A stretch of 64,000 nucleotides of DNA from Trichostrongylus colubriformis (Eukaryota > Nematoda > Chromadorea > Rhabditida > Trichostrongylidae). How positions within the stretch are numbered: position 1 is the first letter of the stretch; every line of letters begins with the position of its first letter. Below are positions 34,311 through 47,200 of this stretch, one piece after another. The stretch is taken from the NCBI GenBank assembly GCA_963978905.1, contig OZ022261.1, positions 10,169,992 to 10,233,991 of the forward strand, given 5' to 3'. Under the pieces are notes generated by a model that saw only the letters and a list, made by a program, of their open reading frames with translations, did not search any database and had not been told where the DNA came from. The position numbers and the translations under genes were made by a program.

Positions 34311-34524
34311 TTAGGCTGTCCCGAAAGTTCCGGAACACCTCGACCTCTTTCTTTCAAATTTATTTCTTTAAAACATAAGCATTTTGCAGCATGTCATATA
34401 TCATTCGGAAGAGAATTTCCTACTCTACAGAATGACATGTCTTGTTGACTGAATTGTGTTTATGTTGTGAAGAAATCAATTTGAAAAGTGGTCGAGGTGT
34501 TCCGGAACTTTCGGGACAACCTAA
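34311..34524. mobile_element. 214-bp mariner-type MITE with TA target duplication
   Basis: Perfect-looking 35-bp inverted repeats begin TTAGGYTGTCCCGAAAGTTC at both ends, with a single C/T difference, and are flanked by TA (34309-34310 and 34525-34526). TTAGG starts are typical of mariner elements, but the ends differ from the mariner relic at 9956, so another transposase moved it. The middle CTACTCTACAGAATGACATG resembles the hairpin unit of the large inverted repeat at 62.9-64.0 kb. Confidence 0.9.
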
Positions 34525-34529
34525 TAGAT

Positions 34530-36390
34530 GTGAAATGAAAGTACAAATTGAAAAGTTGGATCCCATCAGTTTTCTCTGCACGTTGATACCTTCGCGTCAC
34601 AGCCTATATCAGCTCACTTCCCCTTTTTTGTGCGTTAAATTCCTGAGAACTTGCTTTCACAGGAGGGCTAAGATTAAGAAAATGGTTTGCTCTGAAAATA
34701 TCGAGTCAAACACTTTTCTTGTATTCCGCTTTCTGCTCTTTCGTCAGAGCAACGGCACGTGTTTTGGGAGGGCGAAGTGATGAGTTAGTATACCGACCCT
34801 TAGTGCACAAAACGTTTGCCATTCAGCCATACAATCTTAGAATTTTTCCATTTTATTCATTGGGAAATGAAATGCCTATATGGAACCGTAGTTTCAGTTG
34901 TGTCTCGTCTGTTTCTGAACGTCTTTTTCTTACTTATCAGGACAACCATTTCGATGTCCTCGAACATCGGTCGACCCTTGCATAACATTGTCAAAGCGCC
35001 CGAATGTACATATGAATAGCTATATACCTTTATTACATAGTCATGATAAAAACTGAAAACTTGTTTTTACGGATTCAAAATCTCATATAAGCTTATAGTA
35101 TAATTATGCATTTATATATATGTAATGGATAACTGTAATACTGTTTTTCTCCATCCCTTACTGAGCAGCACAGATAGAGGATATTTATCATGTTTCGTTT
35201 CCGTGTAAAGACTCGTGCGGAACGCAATCCAAATTGACTCCTTGTTACACTCCAAAAATTTCATTATAATTAGCCACCTAATTTGAGTCAAAATCATGCA
35301 AAATCGCGGATAGGTACTTCACTAGAACCTTTCATTATTCGGAGATAAGTACTTTCAGGAGACTAGCACAATCACTTTGTTTTTAAGCTTGAGCCTTGGG
35401 GCTTATTCGATCATAAACCTTACTGAGCTATCGCGACCTAGCCACGGTTATGCCCGCCCACTCATGGACGTGATTGATCTGTGCCTTGCCCCTCTCATCT
35501 CTCCTCCAACGGTCTCCTTTTTGTCTCACGCGTCCAGACTCTTTCCAAGCGCTCTCACGAACTCCCGCAAGGACGAGAATTGAAACCGATAAGGAGAGCC
35601 CGATTTTGTTTGTAATGCGAGGCTCTTGCACTTGGCTTTTCCTCACGGCCGATCCACATAGTACTATGGTGGTTTCATCTTTCGGAGCTATAGCTCAGAG
35701 GATGTGTCTTCTGACCAGGCTGAGTTGAGCCTTGTCAGCATGTGCAGATTGAACTCGGCACAGATCAGTCTGCCTGATTAGGAGCAAATTTTTGTAAAAG
35801 ACAGACAACATGGAAACTTTTATCATCATAAATCACCCGTGTGTAATAGCAGCAGGTGCTTTTCTGTGGACTCGATGACTACGTTATTCGATGGAAATTC
35901 GTCATTTGCTTTCTGCGGTCATAGTGATCAGTGCTCCTTATCCTTAGTGGCACTATGGCTCGTTTTCGATTCACTATCATAAACCACTCGCTTAACGAAA
36001 AGTTCCGCAGTACTATTATTAAATAAAGTGGTGGCAACGTGGATCGATAGAACAGTTGTACGTATGCGCAGAAAACGCACGTCATTAAGGAGTCATCCAC
36101 TGCTGTAACGCAGAATATGTACAATTTTGGGAACACTTGTCCGGGTACATTTTTCCTGCTCATTTTTATTCTGCTATCCACATCAAAGAACGACATCGTA
36201 GTTTTTGCACACTGCTTAAACACTTAAAAGGACCAAGGACCTCAGAAGATTGTATTAGTGTGTCAAGTAGTGTTCAGCAGCAGTATTCGCCCCTGCTGTG
36301 GGCGGCGTTCCCTCAGTGGGCGTGGCCTGTGGACCGGATTGTTTGTGTGTCTCTGCAGATATGTGTACTGTCTCAAAACTTGTTGCGTCA
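34530..36390. other. Non-coding stretch
   Basis: No gene or repeat recognised. Several short frames overlap on opposite strands (35377-35728, 36137-36632). Confidence 0.35.
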
Positions 36391-36393
36391 AGG

Positions 36394-36530
36394 GCGAGGA
36401 AACGTACTGAAAGAAAAGCACTTTCCGACGATGAAACACAAAATACAGAGAAAACTGCACCGGCGAGAAGCAATCCCACGAGCTCCAGCCTACAGATCAG
36501 GCACACTACCATTGAGCCACAGTGGCATTT
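36394..36530 (-). mobile_element. tRNA-derived SINE, copy 2
   Basis: On the minus strand it starts with an A-box-like TGTGGCTCAATGGTAGTG. It then has a B-box-like GTGGGATTGCTTCTC, the body GTATTTTGTGTTTCATCGTC and AAAGTGCTTTTCTTTCAG, and ends near ACGTTTCCTCG. It aligns over about 135 bp with the + strand copy at 52606-52741. A and B boxes spaced as in a tRNA, plus an unrelated tail, define a pol III SINE. Confidence 0.7.
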
Positions 36531-36539
36531 TTTGCTCGA

Positions 36540-37720
36540 GGCATACCGTGCTGATGACAAAGTGCGTCGCCAGAGAGGCATCACAAGCAAATTTTGACCC
36601 CTCCTAACTCGCTTCAGAATGACATTTTGCAATTTTGGTTTTCACACTTATAATCGGCATTCGGAGCTCTATTGATCCATCCGGATCTCATTTCAAAGTT
36701 CCGTGGGAATTTGAAACTTTACCTCGGACATAGACTCACAGTAAACATACCATAGCTTGCGGTTGCGGAGTAACTTTAGTATGCAGTACACTATACTCAA
36801 GTTTCAAAACCATGAATTTTGATATTTCGCTTTAAAAGTTTCAGCATTTTGCTTTGTAGTGTTTTTATGTGCCATAGTGAGTAGATCTCAGCTCACATTA
36901 GCACATTTAGATGTGCCAATTATGTATTCATTTACCATCCAAATGCAATTAAATGCGTCTCAACCCAAATAGAACCACTAGTCGGATATCACTAATAATA
37001 GATTATGTATCCAACAATCCACTCATATCGGTATCTGAACTTTTGAATTATTCAAATATATTGCGAGCAAAAACCATATTTATAGTGAGGGCTCATTACT
37101 TAAATATAATGAATAATATAGCAACTGTGTAAAGCAATGATATTACTATCGAAGCTTCTTGTTGTCTTTGCTCGAGTGATTTTGCCTGTTTACTATACTT
37201 TAGCCCTTTCCTTTCCGATTTCCTATATTTGGCGAAAAGCCTTTTTGGTCCTGCTCATTCCTACGCTCCATTGTCCGTTTTGCTTTTCACTGCTTACTCC
37301 TCGGTGTTAGTTCTGATAATTGGAATGCTTCACACTCTCCAAGAAAGTATATTGGCTATTATCGCTTCTTTCAAGGATTCATTGCTCTAAAGTTCATGTA
37401 TGTGTAAGTGTAAGTGCTTGTCGAAACTTCCGCATTCATTGCATTCAGTTTGGGAGCTTTTTATGTGCTCTTTGCGTAAGAGTCATAATTTGCTATGCTC
37501 ACACTTATCCTGAATAACGTGTCATTATTCTCATTAACATTCAATACATTTGTTATCGCCTCAGTATCTTATTTAAGAAAATGCTGCCATGGAATAGGTT
37601 GGGAGAGCAGCCACGTGGGATTCACTTTGACCTTGAAATATGTATGTAGCTGCCACATATGAAAATTGCACACCCACAATCTTTTACTTTATCCTTAACA
37701 ATTAACCTTAAGCTGAGTTG
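36540..37720. other. Non-coding stretch upstream of the receptor gene
   Basis: AT-rich, no gene recognised. 37140-37520 is pyrimidine-rich with a 65-residue frame that I do not support. Confidence 0.4.
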
Positions 37721-37726
37721 ATTCGA

Positions 37727-37885
37727 CCATGCGAATGCATGTATCGTCATTCGCACTCTCACTTGCGCGTGTTATCTTTCCTCCGTCGCGCTCGTCTGTT
37801 ACCACTCGCGGGACCAGGTGTTGCGGCGGAAAAATAGCACGCTAGCGTGAGAGTGTGCACGACGGCACATGCAATCGCGATTCTG
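37727..37885. mobile_element. Short foldback element 5' of the receptor gene
   Basis: Left CGAATGCATGTATCGTCATT with CGCACTCTCACTTGCGCGTG pairs with the right CACGCTAGCGTGAGAGTGTG and CACGACGGCACATGCAATCG. Loop about 65 bp. It ends about 370 bp before the receptor start codon and so may sit in its upstream region. Confidence 0.7.
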
Positions 37886-38240
37886 AAAGGAATAACCGCA
37901 ATTACCCAGCTCCTTCTATCGGGTTATGAAGAACCGCTTGTAAAGGTAAAGACCTTTGGTTTTATCAAGCTCTCTTCTGCGAAACATAACCACAACCTCG
38001 AACTTTGATATTTATCCTTGTTCCATTCTCATTTTTAATCACTCTCTATCGGTATTTACTGCTTACGATTGGTAAATACTGAAACCGATGATGACCGTCA
38101 TGTTGACCATTACAATTGATTGTTATGGGCTCTCAATGTCTGCTCATGTCTCGTCAATCCTGCCACTTCCACTTATTCTACCAAAAATGTGTACATTGTG
38201 ACTTTATCCTCAAAGCGTTGCGTTACTTCCGTGAATAATT

Positions 38241-38256
38241 TTCCTCTTTCAGGATG
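38241..38256 (+). promoter_or_regulatory. Probable spliced-leader trans-splice acceptor
   Basis: TTTCCTCTTTCAG ends at 38252, one base before the ATG at 38254. A strong nematode acceptor immediately before a start codon, with no coding sequence upstream in phase, is the usual mark of SL trans-splicing. A short non-coding first exon joined by cis-splicing is the alternative. Confidence 0.6.
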
Positions 38257-41200
38257 AGTAATAATTCGGCATGCTTAAATTTGAACGATGAACTATGGGA
38301 ATATCGTGGCGATTACACTACTAGGGTAAGTGTGACTTCTTATTTTATCTTCGTTTCTTTTGATAGATAGGGATGGTACGGTGCACCTTATCATCAATGA
38401 TCGCTCCCCACACAGGTCAATCGAGCTTGTAATCCCTTCGAAATCAATCTTTGGTAGCGTTTGGGCTGTATTTTCATGGGTTGGAGGGGTCATGTTTGCC
38501 ACTCAAAAAACCTGGATCGTATCCGAAGAGTGGAGTCTTCGTAGAATCCTCAACAGGATAGGAAGTTTTTGAATCTTAGAGTGGTGAGGTCCTCCATAGT
38601 CATATTTTGTTTTAGGTGGTGTTTCGAAATGTTCAGAGAGCTTTTTTTGGTAAGCCAACGTGAAGTATCATCAGTGCAGATTTAGGGTGGGGGTCGTATT
38701 TCCACAAAAAATTTTCTTTATCCAGTCACTAACATTATATCGATTATCGACTGATGAGTGCTGGGTAGCTCACCTATCCTATCATCACTATACTGAAGGC
38801 TAGTTTGGGGGTCTGAGAGCAGTATTAGAGGCCATGTAGGGTCGTGCGACGCAGAGAATTTCAACGATGCTTGCTCCTGATGTTGCTAGCTTGCTCTTCT
38901 TCTTTTTCCTTGCCTTCTGATGTTATTGTGCCACCGGTGCACATTTTCGTGTATTTGAAGTTTTAACTGAATTTCAGATGCATGGCATTTCCATAAAGAC
39001 TGACTGCAAACTTTTACTTCCTCCGTTTTTCATTATGGCCTGCAAACTTTTACTTCCTCCGTTTTTCATTATTAAATGTTTACCTTTCAGATTTCAACAA
39101 TGGTTATTTTTGCATTCCTCTACACGGTCATTATATTGTGTGGTTTCATAGGAAATATTTGCGTAATTGTAGCTATCACACGTAACAAGTAAGTATTAAC
39201 TTTGATAGTTGCTATTTGGAATAATAAAAAGTATAATGCAGCGGTGTACTTGCTGTTATTAGCAGAACTGATGGCATGATAATCAGAGTGCTACAAGGCA
39301 TTCCATCACGGAAGCGATCACATACTTTTACAGTAATTTTCCAAAATATATTGTTTTCAAATTTTTTGCGGTTCTTTTGAGAGCCTTAGCTTCTGCAAAT
39401 CATATCGTTTTTTTTTAAAAAACGGAATCACAGTGATGTAAAAACTGATATGGAATCACAGCGATGTAGAAACGTATGAAGCCAAAGGGTGACAGAAATG
39501 GCTGACTCTACTCCTCTCCTTTTTTTTTTGTCCAGAATGTGGGAAGGGAGGTGGGGGGGGGGGGGTTTAAAGCAATGCACGCGACTCAGAGCGCTCCAAA
39601 TCTCGGATCCTTGTGAACTCATAATTGGTGAAAGTTCTTTGGAGCTTTTGCGAACCACAGTCAGGTGTGTTGGTGTAGAACTCCTCCAGAGGAGAAGTCG
39701 CACTTCGCTTCATTGAAAAGTGGGAGAGTTAGGACGAAATTTTGCAGCGCGTCGTTCAAGGCGAGAGGCGATGGGTGTTAGCTAATGGGGTCCAAGTGCT
39801 GTATCCTTCGTGTAAAACAATGCACAAGACAGGGTAATCGTTTCGGGATTAAACGGTATACGACGCCACTAGCTCGCTCGCATCGCTTCGCACTCTGCGG
39901 TGCAAAATCGTGCTATAGTGGTTACACGTCCTCCTTTGGTCCATCAAGACAAATTTCACCACTTCTTCGTCTTGAGAAAAAATCGTCTTTTTTCATCGTG
40001 TTCTGTGCACGTTCATACCGACTTGAAAGAGACCATCGTTTTGTTCGTAGGGATGGGGCGTGGTCTGTTATGTGGGCGGATTGCAAGTCGAGATGAGACC
40101 GACCAAATGCTCTGATCGTAGTATTTTTCAACTGTAAATGATGTAGTTGACATTGTGTTTCAGAGTTTTGCAAACAGTGCCGAATCTGTTTATTCTCTCC
40201 TTGTCATTTTCTGATATTGCCGTGTGCTCAATTTCTGCGACGATCACTCCAATTACTGCATTCAAGAAAGAGTGGATCTTTGGCGAAATTTTATGCCGAG
40301 TTGCTCCTTTCATTGCGGTACATTATAACTTTCGTCGCATTGCCGAAAAAGTCATCAAATGGCCTACTGTTTTCAGGGTATTAGCTTATGCTTTTCAACT
40401 TTCACTCTCACTGCTATTTCCATAGATCGATATCTCCTGATACGGTTTCCAATGAAGAAGCCTTTAACGCATTTTCATGCAGTTTTAGTGATTGGTGTAC
40501 GTTTCTTTTCTCAATTTCTCTTTTACGACACTCAGATATGATTCATTTTGGAATCATGTTCATCAAGAAATCGTCATTGAAAGTATTATGTTGCGATAGT
40601 GATCTTTTGACTTTTTTTTGTGTAATTTTATACTTTGTCTCACGGACATCCTAAATTCAAGTTCAAATTCGCACGCTGAAAGGCTCAATTTTCCACTTTG
40701 TCTGTGCTCTACACAGATAGTTTTCTAGCTCGCTTATTGGGAAGCTTATCCCCGTGTTTTGGGCTTGGACTGAGCTGTCTTTCATCTGTCTGCCTCACCC
40801 TCTGTCATGGCAGAGACGCAGACCAAGGGGTTGAAGTCGTCCCATAACCAGCGCGCTTTGTTTTTGTCTACTTGCCAGAACCCTTCGTTGATGGGGCGGA
40901 GTGATCGCTAATCCCGCCAGCACAACTTCTTTCATCTGATGAAAAGGATTTTTGCGTGACTTACATGCCGCATTTTTTTAGCCAACTTGTGGAGATTCTG
41001 TCCGGGCTGTCTGGATGATGATGCAGCGACTGTAAATAAAAATATTGCCCGTATTTTAAGAGAAAGTATTCTAAGATATTCTGAGTATATAAAAGTATTC
41101 TAAGAGAACGCAGCAGATAGTGACATGAGCTCAGAGATCTGAGACCGTGAGATCATCTCATCGACCAGATCCCGTCGAGAGCAATTGAGGTCGGGCAGTC

Positions 41201-44200
41201 TGTGTGAATTACATGACTGGTGTCAATCCTGATGGCGATGGAGAAGGGCCCGGTCTCTTTAACTGACGTGGGAAACCTTCAGATTTTTTGCTTTCGGACC
41301 GAACTTTAGCGGAATTCGTGCTATTCAAAAGCCACTTTAAAGTGACAGGGTTTCTGTGCGAGCACGTCTATTTCAGTGCGTCTATTGCGAGATCACTGAC
41401 GCATTCAGAGATCCCGTGACCAGTCCGACCCGAATATCAAAAGGGATGTCAGCTCTGCGATGCATGAACGATCAGTACTAGTATTGTTTTCATGCGCTAT
41501 GGCATGCACGGAAAGTATCATTGGGTTTGGAGTCGCCGACACGTGAAAGCTATCCAATTATTGCCGATTGACTGAAATTGACATTGAAATCCAGGGGTTT
41601 CCCATGTTCCTATAGTGATGAGTGCTCACACATGAATTTCCGTGCCTCAGTGAATTACGGAACGTCCTCATTTTCTGCCGTAATAGGAGCTTTGAATATA
41701 GAAAAGTGGAAAAAACTTGATCAAATTCGTTGAAAAAGTTAACCACATTTCTCTGCCGTTAGTAAGTGGACGCGCAGTGAAAGATACTAGCCCTAAAAGC
41801 CGTAAACATTTCACGTAAGGGTAACAAGTAGTATCTTGTGTGTAAATTCTTTGAAAATTTCAAATGGGAAAAAAAATAAAGTGCAATATAAGGGAAATCA
41901 GCTTGTGGTGCTACTATCACGGCCCCGTCTTCACGTTGGAGCCCAGGCAGTACTCGCGAAGAATGAGCTGTTAAGTCCTTCTTGACAAATCGTCATCTCT
42001 ACCCAGTCGCAGAGACTGGAATAATCCAAATAAATTCTTTAATACCACCGGGTGTCTGCTTCATGTTCCCCACCAGCAAAAGTTTTCAAACGTTTTAAAA
42101 AATTCCAAAAAAAAAGTTGCCGTAAGAAAAGCCACCAGCAAAGGTTTTCAAACGTTTTGGAAAATTTCAAACAAGGTTGCCGTAAGAAAAATCCTTCAAT
42201 TCAATGTCATCAGTACATAAGAGATAAAAGCAAGCCTGTTAAACCCGGTCAAAGATATGCTTTGCTATATTAGATTATTCGACTTATCTTCTTGGGACGG
42301 TGGATCCATAAGTTTAGGTTACAGCCTTTCTACGCTATCACACGCTACACTAGCTGGAACCAACGCTAACCACCCCTTTAATGTAACTCAGGTAAAGGGA
42401 TTCAAGTAGGCGTGGCTGGCGTGGCACGAGCGGGCGTATTGCGGTGATTGCGCATCGTGGTGGCTAAGCTGGACCGTTGCTCTAACATATGTATCTCCGC
42501 CGATGCAGGAGGACCAAATGCTTTGTGGGCCAGGGTGGCCGTGATTCAAGGTGTTTCCTTGAACAGTGCGAGTGGTTACAACGCCACTTCTCACTGTGCT
42601 GCTCCATCCAAACACTCTACTTTCGTCGTAATGTTCAAAAAGGCGCTTTCATATCGATATGTAACCCACAATGCTCCTGAAAATTGACGCGGTACAGCAA
42701 GTAGCAACCTTTTTCTAATTCCAGTTCTGAAACGTTTTCTTGATGACTTTATCTCACTGATCACCAAACACTCGATTTGCTAGCTCACTCCACCTGTGAC
42801 GCCAGGTGAAATGGGATGAAGTCGGCCGTCTGAACAGCTGTGTTCGAAGTATCTTTCTTCGACCACGCGTATTCTCAGTATTAATCGCATAATTAGGTGC
42901 TTTTTCGGATCCCAGCACGTGCCGACACGGGGGTCTGAAAACTCAGAGGGGAATGTTAATATAGGAGGTTTTTTTTTATTTTCGGAGATGTTCAAGCTGT
43001 CAATGTCAATCATAGATTTCCATAAAAAGGATTCAGGCGGCAAAGTGCTCGATGTAGCACCAGCTTCGGGGATGAATGTCGCTCTATAATCTCCGAAAGA
43101 TGATTTTCTAATTTTTATTTTGATGTGCAAAGAGACCTACTATACATAATGCGCTTTATTTTTGTTTGTTTGTTTGTCTCTCACGAACTTCGGAAAGTGG
43201 CGAACGCGGCAGGCCAACCCGGCAGTTATGACTGGTGTAGTGTATTCTACAACTACGGTTTCGTGTCTGTCACTAGGAATTTCTCGTGAGCAGCTCTGTG
43301 AAGTATATTTTGGAATGCGCCGTGCATCCTACATACTCCTGTCTAGAATCGTTGGGATCAGTGAAAATGTGCTCAACATAAGCGATAATTTTTGCGAGTT
43401 CCTCTTGATGTTCACGCATATGCATTCATATTTCCAAAAAAATTAATATCTGCTGTCGAAGCTTACCGTAGTTTGTGGCCTAACTGACATGAACAGCATT
43501 CATTGGCGTCATGTCTTAATGGTTGGTGACTTTTTTCATCACTATAACAGTAGTTTTCTCAATGGCTTCTGAATGAAGACTCAAAAATTCAAAGGGTAAG
43601 GAACTGCATAATGGCTATTTTCCTGGTGCGCCATACATATAAATCCGCTATAGCTTTTAGACATTTATAGTCGACAGGTGGCTGCTGGAGCGAAGATTCA
43701 TGTCTTTTTACACTTACTAAACAGCTCAACACCAGTTGATCCACTTCTGTGAAGTGACGGGAAGCCAGATTGGACCTGTACAGGAGACAGTTTTGGGAAC
43801 CCTCTTGTATGCCATATTACAAATTTTTCGATAGTCCTGAGCACGATTCGGATTCCATCATCCATTGGATTGAACACACATTTCTAGCTCATTAGATGCA
43901 GGCGTCAGTTCTATTGTGATTGATGAAAGAGCACCGAGACATCTGGCAGCACCCTTCCCCTACAATGAGGAGATAGCCGAAAGCACATTATCAGATTGAT
44001 CGATTTACCTTCTGGAGCAGGGGATCATTGGAGACTATCCAGGCTTCTCCCTTCTCGCGCAGCCAGGTCCATCTATCAGGTGGGCGTGGCTAGCTTATGT
44101 TTGAGCGGGTGCCGCGTGGCACGTATGAAGATGCAACCTGAATACTTTTCACAGGATCTACCGCTCCAAGAAGGGCAGTCGATTAGTCTGATTGTGGCAG

Positions 44201-47200
44201 ATATGCCCCGTGTAAAACGTGGGCCTCAACGCTTTCGTACCAATGGCAATCGAGATGATGAACGCCCCCAAGCGATGAAACGCATTTTTATAACGCACAT
44301 TCGATTCAGGAATGTTTTTGAAGCGTCTATAAGTGATATAAATCGGTATTTTCAGTTGACATGCGTGTTAGCAGCTTGTATTTCCTCTCCAATTATATTT
44401 CGACAAAAATTAGGATCCTTCGAGAATTTTTGCGGGCAGTATTGTACAGGTATTATTGGCCTATTCCCTTTAAATTCATCACTGAGACATGTTCTGTTTC
44501 AGAAGACTGGAGCGATAACGAAAGTCAGCGGAAAGTATATGGAGCAGCATTACTATGTGTCCAGCTAGTAGTGCCTTTAACTATCATTGTAGTCTCGTAT
44601 ACAGCTATTTCTCTTCGTATTGGTCAAGTGAGTTTAACAAATTTCGGATCTCTACATTGACTTTGGTAGACATGTGACTTTTCAAGAGCGTCATCCTGAG
44701 GAGTACGAAACGTAATTCGAGCTCTAATTGGAATGTACAACTTACTGATCAACAGCGAATGGCCCTCAAAAGGAAACAAAGGACGAATCGTATGCTTATT
44801 GCGATGGTGGTCGCGTTCTCAGCCAGGTAAGTCTAGTTGAAGGAACTTTCGATACAGATGAGATTGAGCTCTTAAATTAATGGACTTTAACCAGCGCCGA
44901 TTTGTTCGAATAGGTCACCGCGCCACGCGAATTGCGTCGCCGAGCTTGTCGAGCGCTTTGCTGGTCTCGTTGTGAAGTGGTAGACGAGGCCAACGCCCCC
45001 TCGCGTGACCTAACATATATGGACAGTCCTGGCGCGCATTCAAATTCTGGTCTTTTGTGAGTGATACCTTCGCGAATGGATCATCTGCTTATTCGATTGC
45101 AAACCGTGGTAGCCCTCAACCACGATACAAAACAGGGAATCTCGAATAACACCAGGTGTAGCATGTGGTCCGTTATGTGTTAATGAGGGATGAAAAAAGA
45201 ATCATCGCGACGAAATCCCGTCGAATATAGTGCGGATTCGTTCCTACAAAGGGAACTTTTGAATTTGGGAAAAAGGGGTATTTTTTATGGCGTCTTTTTA
45301 CCCCTTTTCTCGTCAATAGAGAGCTTCAATGGGAGTCAGGCAAGGCGAGAGCCTGCTATGAAATTTTGTGACGTCATTCGTTGTTTTATGGGACGACAGC
45401 ATAGAATAAGGAATAAGGTGAAATTTTTTAAGAGCCTTCTTTCTTTGCAGAATTCATATCACTTACCGTTAACTACCAGAATCGTACCTTGGTGATCCTA
45501 TATTGAATAGAGAATAATGTCGAGAGACATCCGTTCAATCTCTCCGACGGGGGATTCTATTAGACTGTCAAGAAAGATGAAAAACTGATATTTATCCTCC
45601 AATGACCCTGATTAATTAGTCTAGCTGGCCTAAAGCACACATTGCTTCAGCAAAGAGCGAGGGTTTTCATGGTGATGACATGAATACGCGATGCCTTATT
45701 AGAACAATGGGGTTGTGGAAAACTCCATGTTTTCTTATTCACTTTGAAGGCACATAGAAGATAGATTGATGTGATTTGCTGCACCCAAAAAGGAGACTAG
45801 CTTGACCTCTATGATGAGGCAAAAAGTAAAGAAACTAATCCAAATTGCCACAAATGCTTCAAATTAGGTTTTCTTCCTTGCCTTTTTTTTGTAGCTGCGC
45901 GGGTTTACGAAGCCCTTCAGCGCGATATCCAGCCACGAAAAGAGACGGAGTGGGGAGAAGAGGCTGCGATGCTTTATATGCAAGAGACGGATGGCCGCAC
46001 ATCAAAGTACTGCCAGATATGGAACTCGCTACACAGCGCAGGCTCTCCTAGCAGACATTGCCATAGATCTTCCATGAAGACAAGGGTCGACCGAACGGAG
46101 AATCAGACGGTGGAAGCTACACAAACGGGAAGGAGACAGTTTCAGGAGATGGATACTAGAAATAGATCTTCCAGACTCTAGCGGTCCGACCCAGGAGACC
46201 TGGAACAAAGCAGTCAAGGTAATCCTAAAACGGCTAAAGAAGGGAAACCCGAGGGAGGTTTAGAGAGTAGTGAAACTGAGGAAGGAAGCACACAAACGCT
46301 GGCAGAGAACGCAAAGCTCAGAAGGTTTCAATACCCATAAACGTTGCAAGAGGCTTGCCAAAGTAGCTGTGGCCAAAGCAAAGAATACGGAAATGGATAC
46401 ACTATACGGGAGGTTGGATTGCACGGAGGCGGAAAGCTCGCCTTGCGGCTAGCCAAAGCTTGCGGCTAGCCAAAGCTCGACATCGAGCAGCCAAGGCATT
46501 GAGATGATAAAGACCATCAGGAGCAGCTAGCGTACAATTCCGAGGAAACGAGCCCAGGCCAAAAGGAGATCGCGGGAGTACTTCGGTTAGCTCCTGAACG
46601 AAGAATTCTCGCAAAACGAAAACCCACAGAAGGAGGCTACGGCTGGCCCCATCTCTCCCCTGGACAACGAGAGAAGTCCGCCAAGTGCTAGGAAAAATTA
46701 TGGATAGAAAGACCACTGGTCCAGATGAGCTCACGATAGAGTCTTGGAAGGCACTTGGAGAATACGGGATAGAGTGGTTTACACGCTTCCTCAACACGCT
46801 GTCGGCCAGAGGAAAAATTCCAGACGCGTGGAGGATGAGCACCATTGTTCCCATGTTCAGAAAGTGTGATACAACGGAGTATTCCAGAAATCTCGGAATG
46901 AAGTTGACAGCTCATACCATGAAGCTGTACGAACTGCTTGATCCAAGGCTCAGGGAGCTCGTTACCATCTCTTAGAAGCAGTTCGGGCTCATGTCTGACC
47001 GGTCCACCTGGATGCTATTTCAACTCAGATAAGTAAGCAAGAAGTCCCGTGAGAAGCGACGGCCCTGCTACCTAGCCTACCTTAGCTTAGAAAATACCTT
47101 TGACCGTCTACCCCGCTCGGCTCCACAGAAAAACTCACCGGCGCGCGTATGCGGCGCGTGCTAGGTGACGTCACAGCCACCGCGCTGCGCGACTGTGAGC

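Noticed and set aside
43996..44568. 190-residue frame
   Set aside because: Part is the true receptor exon 5 in phase with intron sequence; the rest comes from intron 4 and a family G fragment.
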